Part shown: positions 7,132 to 16,438 of the stretch, piece after piece
Layout of the letters: the number at the start of each line of letters is the position of its first letter
How positions within the stretch are numbered: position 1 is the first letter of the stretch
Origin: Holophagaceae bacterium
GTDB taxonomy: Bacteria > Acidobacteriota > Holophagae > Holophagales > Holophagaceae
NCBI GenBank assembly: GCA_016720465.1
Contig: JADKKO010000004.1
Span: 558,001-622,000, forward strand
DNA length: 64,000 nt
Direction: 5' to 3'
Notes under the pieces: generated by a model
Database searches by the model: none
Told to the model about the DNA's origin: nothing
Seen by the model: the letters and a program-made list of their open reading frames with translations, nothing else
Position numbers and translations under genes: made by a program

Positions 7132-9882
7132 ATGGCGACCAGAAGCCCATTTGCCCTTTCCATCCTCGCCGCGATCCTGGCGGTCGGCCCCCTGGCCGCG
7201 GGCGGCGCCGGGGACACCAAGGCGGAACGCATCCAGGCGGCACGCGCCAGCGAAGGCGTCGAAGACCGGACCGAGCCGGGCTCCGGCCTGCGCCTGGCGA
7301 GGAAGCACCCAGCGATGCCCGGCGAGCTGCTCGTGCAGTTCAGGATCGGCGCCACCGCCCAGACCAAGGCGGAAGCCATGCTCCCGATTCGCGGCCGTTC
7401 CCTGGAGGCGATCCGGCTGGCGGACAACCGGCTGGCTTCCATGGCGGCGGGCGTGCCGCTGGCGAATGTGCGGGGCGACCTGGAGCGCGTGAGCATTCCC
7501 GAAGGCCTCAGCTTCGACGAGGCCATCCGCGTGTTGAAAACGCATCCGGATGTGGAATTCGCGCAACCCAACTGGATCTACCAAGCCCTTGCGACCCCCA
7601 ATGATCCGCGGTACGGCGCGGGCAACCTCTGGGGCCTCTACGGCCCCGCCACGAGCCCGTCCAACGCCTACGGCCTCAACGCCCTCGCAGCCTGGAACGC
7701 CGGGTTCATCGGCTCTCGGAACGTCTACATTGCCGTCATTGACGAAGGCGTCCAGTTCAACCACCCCGACCTCGCGGACAACGTCTGGACCAATCCCTTC
7801 GAGACCGCCGGAGACGGCATCGACAACGACGGCAACGGCTTCATCGACGACGTCCACGGCTACGACTTCGGCAACAACGACGCCACCGTGTACGACGGCC
7901 CCGCCAGCGGCTCCACCAGCACCGACCAGCACGGCACCCATGTGGCCGGCACCATCGGCGCAACGGGCAACAACGGCGTCGGCAGCGTGGGTGTCTGCTG
8001 GCAGGTCTCCATCATCAGCTGCAAGTTCCTCCTGGCCAACGGCGGCACCGGCGCCGACATGATCCGCGCCATCGACTACGTCATCGACCTCAAGACGCGC
8101 CACGGGCTCGACATCGTCGCCACCAACAACTCCTACGGCGGCGATCCCTTCGCCCAGGCGGAGCTGGACGCCATCTCCCGCCTGGCCCAGGCCAATATCC
8201 TCTACTGCGCCGCGGCCGGCAACGACTCGGCCAACAACGACACCTCGCCCCACTATCCGAGCAACTACGACACCACCGCCCAGGCCGGTTGGAACAACAT
8301 CATCGCCGTGGCCTCCATCACCAGCACCGGCGGCCTCTCTAGCTTCTCCGACTACGGCGCCACCACCGTCCACCTTGGCGCGCCGGGCTCATCCATCTCC
8401 TCCACGTCTCCGGCCAACACCTACGCCACCCTCAGCGGAACGTCCATGGCCACGCCCCATGTCACGGGCGCCGCGGCCCTGATCGCTGCGGCCACGGGGA
8501 AGCGGGGGAATGCGCTCCGGCAGGCCATCCTGGATAACGTCAAGCCCCTGGCGAGCCTCAACGGCAGGACCACCACCGGCGGACGCCTGGACCTGAGCTT
8601 CCTGGGCGCCACCGCTTCCGCGCCGATCATCACAAGCCAGCCCGCCAACGCCGCCGTGAATGCCGGCGCCACGGCGACCTTCACCGTCGCGGTTTCCGGC
8701 ACCGCGCCCTTCACCTACCAATGGCGGAAGAACGCGGTGAACATTTCCGGCGCCACCGCCGCCAGCTACACGACCCCCGCCACCACCAGCAGCGATAACG
8801 GCGCCACCTTCAGCGTGGTCGTCACCAACAGCGTCGGCAGCGCCACCTCCACCAACGCGACGCTGACCGTGAACGCCGCCACCGCCCCCGTCATCACCAC
8901 CCAGCCCGCCAGCAAGTCGGTCACCGCAGGCGCCACGGCCACCTTCACCGTGGGGGCCTCCGGCACCGCGCCCTTCACCTACCAGTGGCGGAAGAACGGC
9001 GCCGCCATCGCGGGCGCCACCGCCGCGAGCTACACCACCCCCGCCACCACCCTCGCCGACAGCGGCGCCACCTTCAGCGCGGTGGTGAGCAACAGCGTGG
9101 GCAGCGCGACCTCCGGCAACGCGACCCTCACCGTAACCAGCGCGCCGCCCAGCACGACCTTCACGGAAATCGAACCCAATAACACCATCGCCGCCGCCAA
9201 CGCCGTGGCCGCCAGCTACACGGCCATCAAGGGCAACCACGCCGCCACGGGCAACCCGGACTTCTTCGCGCTGACCCTTCTGGCAGGCCAGAAGCTCAGC
9301 ATCAACATGACGGGCCCCACCGGCGTGGATTGGGATCTTGCCCTGAAGAACAGCGCGGGCACGAACCTCGCGAGCAGCACCGGCGGCACGGCTACGGAGA
9401 GCCTCAGCTACACGAACACCGGCGCCGCGGCGATGACGGTCTACACCAACGTGTACGTCTACAGCGGCACCAGCGCCACGCCCTACAACCTGGCCCTGGG
9501 CTATGTGACGCCTCCGCCCAGCGTGACCTTCAATGAGGCCGAGGCCAACAACAGCATCGCCGCCGCCAACGCGGTGCCCGACAACGCCACCAAGGTCGTG
9601 GGCTACATCGGTTCCACCACGGACAACGACTACTTCGCGGTGAACGTGGGCGCCAGCAAGACGCTCAACGTGAAAATGACCGGACCCACGGGCACCACCT
9701 ACGACTACGACCTGTACTTCTACAACGCGGCGGGCACGCAGCTTGCCAGCGGAACCGGCAGCACCACCACCGAGAACGTGAGCTGGACCAATGGTGCCAG
9801 CGCCACGACGGTCTACGTCGCGGTGAAGCGCTACAAAGGCAGCAGCACCACCACTCCCTACAACCTGGCCATCACCCGCTGA
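7132..9882 (+). CDS. Exported subtilisin-like (S8) serine protease with Ig-like and PPC domains
   Basis: The protein is 916 residues. ATG 7132 has AGGAG seven bases upstream and starts a signal peptide. An inhibitor-like propeptide (GELLVQFRIG ... VEFAQPNW) is followed by the S8 domain, with catalytic Asp in AVIDEGV (D204), His in QHGTHVAGT (H267), oxyanion Asn in AAAGND (N364) and Ser in SGTSMATPH (S438). Two Ig-like domains with the YQWRKN core follow, then two pre-peptidase C-terminal (PPC) domains ending PYNLAITR. PPC modules are typical of secreted proteases and are often removed on maturation. The role is extracellular protein degradation. Its C-terminal 240 residues are almost duplicated in the next gene. 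Confidence 0.93.
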   Translation: MATRSPFALSILAAILAVGPLAAGGAGDTKAERIQAARASEGVEDRTEPGSGLRLARKHPAMPGELLVQFRIGATAQTKAEAMLPIRGRSLEAIRLADNRLASMAAGVPLANVRGDLERVSIPEGLSFDEAIRVLKTHPDVEFAQPNWIYQALATPNDPRYGAGNLWGLYGPATSPSNAYGLNALAAWNAGFIGSRNVYIAVIDEGVQFNHPDLADNVWTNPFETAGDGIDNDGNGFIDDVHGYDFGNNDATVYDGPASGSTSTDQHGTHVAGTIGATGNNGVGSVGVCWQVSIISCKFLLANGGTGADMIRAIDYVIDLKTRHGLDIVATNNSYGGDPFAQAELDAISRLAQANILYCAAAGNDSANNDTSPHYPSNYDTTAQAGWNNIIAVASITSTGGLSSFSDYGATTVHLGAPGSSISSTSPANTYATLSGTSMATPHVTGAAALIAAATGKRGNALRQAILDNVKPLASLNGRTTTGGRLDLSFLGATASAPIITSQPANAAVNAGATATFTVAVSGTAPFTYQWRKNAVNISGATAASYTTPATTSSDNGATFSVVVTNSVGSATSTNATLTVNAATAPVITTQPASKSVTAGATATFTVGASGTAPFTYQWRKNGAAIAGATAASYTTPATTLADSGATFSAVVSNSVGSATSGNATLTVTSAPPSTTFTEIEPNNTIAAANAVAASYTAIKGNHAATGNPDFFALTLLAGQKLSINMTGPTGVDWDLALKNSAGTNLASSTGGTATESLSYTNTGAAAMTVYTNVYVYSGTSATPYNLALGYVTPPPSVTFNEAEANNSIAAANAVPDNATKVVGYIGSTTDNDYFAVNVGASKTLNVKMTGPTGTTYDYDLYFYNAAGTQLASGTGSTTTENVSWTNGASATTVYVAVKRYKGSSTTTPYNLAITR

Positions 9883-9981
9883 TTCCAGCAGGACCCCTGC
9901 ACAGCCTACCCGGCGCAGGCCACGTCTGCGCCGGCAGGCCGGAACCCCGTCCATTTCCCTCTCAACCCCAATGGAGCATGC

Positions 9982-12900
9982 ATGAACCGGCTCACCCCTC
10001 TGACCCTTCTTCTTTCGCTGGGCATCAGCCTGATGTCGGCGGACCTTCCCGCAGGCAACCGGCGCCTGTCCGAGAAAAGCTCCGGTTCCAGCCGTCCCCC
10101 CTTGATCGATCGCGCGGATCTGCGCCACCGGGCGGAGGAGGAATGGTCCGGCGGTGCTTGGACGCCGGAATACCAACGGTTCGTGATGGGCGTGGCCGCC
10201 CAGGAGCGCGAGCGCCACGAGGATCTCCGCTATGGTTCCCGCGCCGCTTCCCTCGCAGCGCCGGGGACGCTCTGGACCAACCTCGGGCCCGCCAACGCGT
10301 CCTTCATTAAGAACGGAAGCGTCACGCTGAATGTCGTGGATAGCGGCCGTCTTCGGACCATCATCGTCCACCCCTCCAACGCCTCCATCATCTACGTCGC
10401 CACCTCCGGCGGCGGCGTGTGGAAGACCACCAACGGCGGGACTTCCTGGACGCCCATCACCGACTCCCTGGGCGCCCTGTCCAATGGGGCCCTGGCCATG
10501 GATCCGAACGCGCCGGAGACCCTCTTCCTGGCGCTGGGCGATCCCTTCGACGGCACAGGCCTCGGCTTCGTCAAGTCGACGGATGGCGGCACCAGCTGGT
10601 CCACCCCGGTCATGATCGGCGATTCCACCAAGTCCATGGACCTGGTGGTGAGCCCAATCGATTCCCAGCTCCTGCTCGCGGGCACCAATAAGGGCGTCAT
10701 GCGCTCCACCGACGGCGGCGCCACCTGGACCAACACCACGCCGGCGCTGGGCATCACCACCGGCGACCCTATCTGCTGGGACATCGCCTGGACCGGCGGT
10801 TCGAATTTCGTGGCCAGCTTCAGCGACCGCTTGGGCAGCTACACCAACACCGGCCAGGTCTGGTACACCTCCGACGGCGGCGCCACCTGGACCAAGTCCA
10901 CGGGCATGGCCTTCTCCGCCGGACTCTGGCGCATCTCCCTGGCCGCGGCGGCCTCCAACCTCTCGACCATGTACGCCATGGCCTCCAAGCCCTTGGCGAG
11001 CGGCGCCATCGAAACCGCCGACATCTTCAAGTCGCTGGACGGCGGGCACAGCTGGACGCCCCTCAACATCGCCAGCAAGGAGCACACCAACGGCGCGGCC
11101 GGAGGCTGGGCCGAGCTCTTCGCGCCCGCCTGGGCGAAGACCAACAGTCCGGGCACGGTGCTGGGAGGCCAGGGCTTTTACAACCATGCCATCGCCATCG
11201 ATCCTGCGGATCCCAACCGGGCCTACTTCAGCGGCCAGCTCTACACCACCATGACCACCGACGGCGGCAGCACCTGGAAGCGCGCCACCGACTGGATGGC
11301 CCAGGCCAGCACGCCCTATGTCCACGCGGATTCCCATTGCACGGCCTGGGGCCCGGATGGCTCGCTCTACATCGGTTCCGACGGCGGCATCTTCAAGTCC
11401 ACGGACAAGGGAACCACCTGGACGGACCAGCTCAACAAGGGCATCGTTTCCCATCTGCTCTACTCGGTGGGTTCGAGCCTGGCCAACCGGAATGCGATCA
11501 TCGGCGGCCTCCAGGACAACGGCACCCGCGTCCGCTCCGCCGCCACGGCCACCTTCAACGCGACCATCGGCGGCGATGGTTTCGGATCCATGATCCACGC
11601 GAAGAACGCGAGCCTGATGCTGGGCTCCATCTATTACGCGGACGCCTACAAATCCACAGATGGCGGCGCAAATTTCACCGAGAGCATCACCGGCATCACC
11701 GGTGCGAAGGATGGCGCCAAGGCGAATTTCTGGACGCGCTTCTACGCCTTCCCCGGCGATACGACCGGCAACACCGTCTTCACCTTCACCAACGCCTCGA
11801 TCTTCAAGTCCACGGATTTCGGAAGCAACTGGTCGGGACTGGGCACCGGTGGTTTCCCTGCTAATTGGGTGATCCGCAACATGGCCTGCCACGCCACCAA
11901 CAGCCAGGTCTACGGCACCGCGGGCACCGTGGGCACCGGGGTCACCGATCCGAGGGTGTTCCTCACCCAGAACGCTGGCTCCACCTGGAACCAGGTGGGC
12001 ACCTGGCCTTCGGGCACGGCCTTCTCGTACATCTGGATCGACACCAACAACATCAACACGGTCTATGTGGCCGCGGTCACCTCCAGCGCCACCGCAAACC
12101 ACCTGTGGAAATCCTCGAACTTCGGCGGCACCTGGACCGCCATCGACGGCAACGGCTTCCCCTTCGGCATCCCCGTCAACGTCATCCAGAATGATCCGGG
12201 CGATTCCAACACCCTGTACGCCGGGACCAACCTGGGCGTGTACAAGTCCACGGATGGCGGCACGTCCTGGAGCCGCTTCGGCACCGGCCTGCCCCTGGTG
12301 AACGTCAAGGAGTTCTACCTCGCTCCGGATTCGAGCCTCATGCGCGCCGCCACCTTCGGCCGCGGCTTCTGGGAACTGTCCACCGGAACACCGGCCGAGA
12401 CCGTCACCGCCTCCATCACCAGCCCGGCCTCGAACGTGACGATCGCCACCGGCGCCTCGGTGAACTTCACGGGCAGCGCCACCTCCGACAAGGCCGGCGC
12501 CACGTTCACCTACTCCTGGAACTTCGGGGACGGCAGCCCCGCCGCCTCCGGTGCGACCACCAGCCACACCTTCACCAACACCGGCACCGCCAATGTGACC
12601 CGCACTGTGACCCTGTCGGCCACCAGCAATGGCGGCGCCTCGGCTTCCGCCCAGCGCCTGGTGACGGTCCAGCCGGCTCCCACCGCGCCGACGATCACCG
12701 GCCAGCCCCAGAACGCAAGCGTGGCCGCCGGGGCCACTGCCACCTTCAGCGTCACCGCTACGGGTTCCGCGCCCCTTTCCTACCAGTGGAGGAAAAACGC
12801 CGCCAATATCGCCGGGGCCACTTCCGCCAGTTACACGACGCCTGCCACGACGACCGCCGACAACGGCGCAGCCTTCTCCGTGGTCGTCTCCAACAGCGCG

Positions 12901-13920
12901 GGCAGCGCGACCAGCGCCAATGCCACCCTGACCGTGACGGCACCCGTCGTCGCTGTTTCCATCACCCCCGCCACGGCGACCATCGACACCGGCGCCACCC
13001 AGCAATTCACGGCCAGCGTGACCGGGTCCGCCAATACCGCCGTGACCTGGACCGCGACCGGCGGCACGGTCAGCGCCACCGGCCTCTACACGGCCCCCGC
13101 CTCGGCCGGCACCTATACGGTCACGGCCACGAGCGCGGCCGACACCACGAAGTCCGCCAACGCCACGGTCACGGTGAACCCCGTTACGGCCGGGACTTTC
13201 AATGAGGTCGAGCCCAACAACACCATCGCGGCCGCCAATGCCGTCGGCGCCAGCTACACCGCCATCAAGGGCACCCACGCGGCGACGGGCAACCCGGACT
13301 TCTTCGCCCTGACCCTCGCGCCGAGCCAGAAGCTCACCATCGCCATGACCGGCCCCGCCGGCGTGGACTGGGATCTGGCGCTGAAGAACAGCGCGGGCAC
13401 GAACCTCGCGAGCAGCACCGGTTCCACCGCCACGGAGAACCTCACCTACACGAACACCGGCGCCGCGGCGGTGACGGTCTACGCCAACGTGTACGTCTAC
13501 AGCGGCACCAGCGCCACGCCCTACAACCTGGCCCCGACCTACTTCACCCCGCCGCCGCCTGTGATTTTCAATGAGACCGAGGCCAACAACAGCATCGCCA
13601 CCGCCAACCCGGCGCCCGACAATGCCACGAAGATCGTCGGCTACATCGGCAGCTCCACGGACAACGACTACTTCAAGGTGAATGTCGGCGCTGGCAAGAA
13701 ACTGACGATCGCCATGACCGGCCCGACGGGAACGGCCTACGACTACGACCTCTACTTCTACAACGCGGCGGGGACGCAGTTGGCCAAGGGCACGGGCAGC
13801 ACCACCACCGAGAACGTGAGCTGGACCAATGGGGCCACCCCCACGGCGGTCTACGTCGCCGTGAAACGCTACAAGGGCAGCAGCACCACGATCCCCTACA
13901 ACCTGAACATCACCCGCTGA
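9982..13920 (+). CDS. Exported BNR/sortilin-type beta-propeller protein with PKD, Ig-like and PPC domains
   Basis: The protein is 1312 residues with a signal peptide (MNRLTPLTLLLSLGISLMSA). Residues about 100-800 contain many Asp-box/BNR motifs such as STDGGATWT, TTNGGTSWT and STDGGTSWS, which mark one or two large beta-propellers of the sortilin/VPS10 or exo-glycosidase type. Then come a PKD domain (about 805-895), an Ig-like domain with YQWRKN (897-985), a Big2-like domain (986-1070) and two PPC domains (1070-1312) ending PYNLNITR. No catalytic residues can be assigned. Binding or degradation of extracellular polymer is plausible but unproven. It follows the S8 protease by 99 bases on the same strand. 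Confidence 0.88.
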   Translation: MNRLTPLTLLLSLGISLMSADLPAGNRRLSEKSSGSSRPPLIDRADLRHRAEEEWSGGAWTPEYQRFVMGVAAQERERHEDLRYGSRAASLAAPGTLWTNLGPANASFIKNGSVTLNVVDSGRLRTIIVHPSNASIIYVATSGGGVWKTTNGGTSWTPITDSLGALSNGALAMDPNAPETLFLALGDPFDGTGLGFVKSTDGGTSWSTPVMIGDSTKSMDLVVSPIDSQLLLAGTNKGVMRSTDGGATWTNTTPALGITTGDPICWDIAWTGGSNFVASFSDRLGSYTNTGQVWYTSDGGATWTKSTGMAFSAGLWRISLAAAASNLSTMYAMASKPLASGAIETADIFKSLDGGHSWTPLNIASKEHTNGAAGGWAELFAPAWAKTNSPGTVLGGQGFYNHAIAIDPADPNRAYFSGQLYTTMTTDGGSTWKRATDWMAQASTPYVHADSHCTAWGPDGSLYIGSDGGIFKSTDKGTTWTDQLNKGIVSHLLYSVGSSLANRNAIIGGLQDNGTRVRSAATATFNATIGGDGFGSMIHAKNASLMLGSIYYADAYKSTDGGANFTESITGITGAKDGAKANFWTRFYAFPGDTTGNTVFTFTNASIFKSTDFGSNWSGLGTGGFPANWVIRNMACHATNSQVYGTAGTVGTGVTDPRVFLTQNAGSTWNQVGTWPSGTAFSYIWIDTNNINTVYVAAVTSSATANHLWKSSNFGGTWTAIDGNGFPFGIPVNVIQNDPGDSNTLYAGTNLGVYKSTDGGTSWSRFGTGLPLVNVKEFYLAPDSSLMRAATFGRGFWELSTGTPAETVTASITSPASNVTIATGASVNFTGSATSDKAGATFTYSWNFGDGSPAASGATTSHTFTNTGTANVTRTVTLSATSNGGASASAQRLVTVQPAPTAPTITGQPQNASVAAGATATFSVTATGSAPLSYQWRKNAANIAGATSASYTTPATTTADNGAAFSVVVSNSAGSATSANATLTVTAPVVAVSITPATATIDTGATQQFTASVTGSANTAVTWTATGGTVSATGLYTAPASAGTYTVTATSAADTTKSANATVTVNPVTAGTFNEVEPNNTIAAANAVGASYTAIKGTHAATGNPDFFALTLAPSQKLTIAMTGPAGVDWDLALKNSAGTNLASSTGSTATENLTYTNTGAAAVTVYANVYVYSGTSATPYNLAPTYFTPPPPVIFNETEANNSIATANPAPDNATKIVGYIGSSTDNDYFKVNVGAGKKLTIAMTGPTGTAYDYDLYFYNAAGTQLAKGTGSTTTENVSWTNGATPTAVYVAVKRYKGSSTTIPYNLNITR

Positions 13921-13968
13921 TTCCTGCGGAATGATCGATTAACAACCACAAAGCTGCCTCGGTATGCG

Positions 13969-14005
13969 AATCTCCTCCATCGGCTTGCCGGCGGAGGAGA
14001 TTTTT
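13969..14005 (+). promoter_or_regulatory. Hairpin that buries the Shine-Dalgarno of the next gene (or terminator)
   Basis: AATCTCCTCC (13969-13978) and GGAGGAGATT (13993-14002) form a perfect 10-bp stem with a 14-base loop, followed by T residues to 14005. The right arm contains GGAGGAG, the only good ribosome binding site for the ATG at 14008, at ideal spacing. The stem would block translation initiation. The same structure with its T-run also resembles an intrinsic terminator for the gene ending at 13920. Confidence 0.65.
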
Positions 14006-14007
14006 GT

Positions 14008-14628
14008 ATGAAGCCTGAGAATCGACTCTGGAACGGTCCGGTCCTGGTCCTTTGGACCACACTCGCCGTGGGGGCCATGGTCGCCGCCATCTGGGGGGCG
14101 TTCCATGGGGCGGAGCCCCAGGCCTTGCGGGCCATCATCCGGGCCACGGCCCGGACCTCCCTCGCCCTCTACGCCCTTGGTTTCGCCGCAGGGCCGCTCG
14201 GCACGCTGGTTCCTGGCTCATTTTCGAAATATCTGCTGAAAAACCGCCGTTATCTGGGTCTCTCCTTCGGAATCTCCCACCTCTATCATTTGGCCGCCAT
14301 CCTGCTCCTGGTCCTCCACGGAGCCTCCGGCAATCTGGGCGGGCTGGCCGCCATCCTCCCGGGAGGATTCCTCTACCTCTGGATTTTCTTCATGATGGCC
14401 ACCTCCAACGACCAGGCCGTCCGATGGCTGGGGGCGCGGCGCTGGAAGCGCCTCCACCGGGTGGGGACGTACTTGATCTTTTTGGGATTCCTCAAGGGTT
14501 TCGGGCTCCCCGTGGCGCAGGACCCCCTTGCCTACGGGCCCTTTTTCGCCCTGCTGCTCGGGCTCCTCGGGCTCCGGTTCGCGGCCTGGCGAGCCTCGCG
14601 GAACCGGGCCGAGCCAGTACCGGGGTGA
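14008..14628 (+). CDS. Ferric reductase-like transmembrane (MsrQ/YedZ-type) protein
   Basis: This 206-residue integral inner-membrane protein has about six hydrophobic helices. Conserved His residues occur in SHLYHLAAILLL and in RLHRVGTYLIF, the pattern of the haem-binding ferric reductase-like domain found in MsrQ/YedZ. MsrQ passes electrons from quinol to the periplasmic methionine sulfoxide reductase MsrP, but no msrP gene is adjacent, so another electron acceptor is possible. Its ribosome binding site sits in a hairpin just upstream. The neighbour downstream is convergent. Confidence 0.82.
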   Translation: MKPENRLWNGPVLVLWTTLAVGAMVAAIWGAFHGAEPQALRAIIRATARTSLALYALGFAAGPLGTLVPGSFSKYLLKNRRYLGLSFGISHLYHLAAILLLVLHGASGNLGGLAAILPGGFLYLWIFFMMATSNDQAVRWLGARRWKRLHRVGTYLIFLGFLKGFGLPVAQDPLAYGPFFALLLGLLGLRFAAWRASRNRAEPVPG

Positions 14629-14659
14629 TCCCTCGCAGGAGGCCATCCACGGGCTGCAA

Positions 14660-16438
14660 TCATTCGCCGAGGCAGAGCCCCACGCGATGCCCCCAACCCA
14701 CGCCGGTGGCGCGGAAACCGCCGGGAACGGCCTCGATGGCATCGGCGGGGCTGGGCAGGGCGTCCCATCCCAGTGCCACGGCAAGCTGGCGGTGGGCCTG
14801 GTCATAGCCCAGGGACCAGGCCGCCCGGTCGCTTTCGACCCGCAGACGCCAGATGCCGGCATCCGTGTCCACCCGCAGGCCCCGCACCGCCGCGCCAAAG
14901 GCCTTGGCCAGATCCGCGGCCTTCCAGATCCGGATCCAGGGCCGGGCCGGGCCGTTGATATGGCGGGCGCAGGCCTGGATCGTCGTGTCGCCCTGCCCCC
15001 ACACCGCGTGCGGGGAGAGCGGCGCGCCGCCGCAGTGGGCGGTCCAGAGGGCGGGGCCAGGGCGCGCGGCGGCTGCACCCACAGCAACCCAATCGGCATC
15101 CGGCAGGCCATTGAGCGCATCGACCGTGTCGACGGCCTCCTCCTGCGGATGCACGGCCCGCCGCGGCGTCACCCAGGCAACCCTCGGCCCGCGCCCCAGG
15201 AACCAGGCGCAATGGGTGCTGTCGCAGACTTCGGCGCCGCTGTGCCGCGGGCCCTGGGCCAGGAAGCGCAGCACGGCGGCCCCCAGCTCGATGCGGCGCG
15301 CCGGGGCGGCGTGGGGCAGCTCCGCGGCCAGCACCCCGGACACATATTCCCGCACCGCGACCGTGGCGGTGAGGCTCACACCGCCCTTGGAGGTGCGTCC
15401 GCAAACGAGGCTGCCCTCCAGGCGCCGCGCCAGCCCGGTGGCGGGATCGCGCAGTTCCAGGAGGCCCGGGCCGATGCGGTCCCCCGCGCGGAGGCTCCGC
15501 GCCGCGCCAGGTCCCAGGTAGCCCCGGACGGCGGGAATGGGCGCGGCGCCAAGGTTGCGGACTTCGAGCTGCTGCGCGCCGAGGAGATCCAGGATGCGCA
15601 CGCGGACGCTGGGCATTCCTGCCGAAGCCGCTGCGGGCGGCTCCCGCTTGGGTGGCGGAGGGACCACCGCTGCCGAGGCGGTCCGGGCGGCCTGCCAGGG
15701 ACGCCAACGGGCCAGGGCCGGAGCCAGGGCCGCCGCGGCTTGGCGGCCGGTGCCCGGTTCCAGGCGGGCGAGGATGGCCCACCCGGCATCATCCGTGGCC
15801 ACCAGGAGGCCCGTGGTGCGGGTGGGATCGACGTCCGGGCTCGGCACGGTTCCAGTCTTGGCCCACCAGCCCCGCTGGCCTAGGGCCCCGGCTGTGCCCT
15901 TCAGCGCGGCCTCCCTTAGGCCTGCCAGCACCTGGGCGCGAACGGGCTCGCCCACCGGCCAGGGCTCGCGCGCCAGGCGGCCGTAGGCTTCCAGCAGGTC
16001 CCTGGGGGCGATGGTCGGGGCGCCTTCGGGTCCCACCAGACCGATGGCGAGGTCCGGGGACAGCGGCAGGGATGAGAAGCCCTCGGCGTGGAAGGTGCTT
16101 TCGAGGATCTGCGGGGGCGTGTCTTTCGCCAGGGCCCGAAAGTAGGCATTGCAGGACACCGCCAAGGCGCGGACCAGACCCAGATCGCCATGGCCGGAGG
16201 GGAGCCAGCAGGCGGATGCGGAACCGCAGCGGTAGCGGGGCGGGGCGGCCGCGGGATGGGCGGCCGCCCAGGCCTTCGCCACAAAGGGTTTCTGGAGGGA
16301 GCCCACGGCGAGGGGCGCCGCGGTGGCCCCGGGGCCAGGGACCCATCGCCCCTGTTCGAGCGTCCAGGTGGTGAGGCGGGGGGATTGCGCGGCAAGAATA
16401 GCGGGGAGCAGGAAGATCCACCCCGGGCCGAACTTCAT
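14660..16438 (-). CDS. Exported fusion of a PBP-like transpeptidase domain and a SpoIID/LytB domain
   Basis: The protein is 592 residues with a signal peptide. The N-terminal half carries the three penicillin-binding-protein motifs in order: SLQK (SxxK, S47-K50), SCN in ALAVSCNAYF (95-97) and KTGT (194-197). After a Pro-rich linker, residues about 275-592 form a SpoIID/LytB domain with EYVSGVLAAELP (Glu373 in the catalytic position), CDSTHCAWF (405-413) and the terminal GWGHRVGL. SpoIID cleaves peptidoglycan glycan strands stripped of peptides; PBPs make or cut cross-links. The gene overlaps the upstream one by ATGA and is the last gene of the five-gene cluster. The domain calls are good; activity is inferred. 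Confidence 0.85.
   Translation of the reverse strand: MKFGPGWIFLLPAILAAQSPRLTTWTLEQGRWVPGPGATAAPLAVGSLQKPFVAKAWAAAHPAAAPPRYRCGSASACWLPSGHGDLGLVRALAVSCNAYFRALAKDTPPQILESTFHAEGFSSLPLSPDLAIGLVGPEGAPTIAPRDLLEAYGRLAREPWPVGEPVRAQVLAGLREAALKGTAGALGQRGWWAKTGTVPSPDVDPTRTTGLLVATDDAGWAILARLEPGTGRQAAAALAPALARWRPWQAARTASAAVVPPPPKREPPAAASAGMPSVRVRILDLLGAQQLEVRNLGAAPIPAVRGYLGPGAARSLRAGDRIGPGLLELRDPATGLARRLEGSLVCGRTSKGGVSLTATVAVREYVSGVLAAELPHAAPARRIELGAAVLRFLAQGPRHSGAEVCDSTHCAWFLGRGPRVAWVTPRRAVHPQEEAVDTVDALNGLPDADWVAVGAAAARPGPALWTAHCGGAPLSPHAVWGQGDTTIQACARHINGPARPWIRIWKAADLAKAFGAAVRGLRVDTDAGIWRLRVESDRAAWSLGYDQAHRQLAVALGWDALPSPADAIEAVPGGFRATGVGWGHRVGLCLGE

Noticed and set aside
8389..13278. A 1629-codon open frame on the minus strand opposite the protease and propeller genes.
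   Set aside because: It is the Gly/Arg/Val-rich antisense shadow of two repetitive, GC-rich secreted-protein genes that have signal peptides, catalytic motifs and ribosome binding sites on the plus strand.
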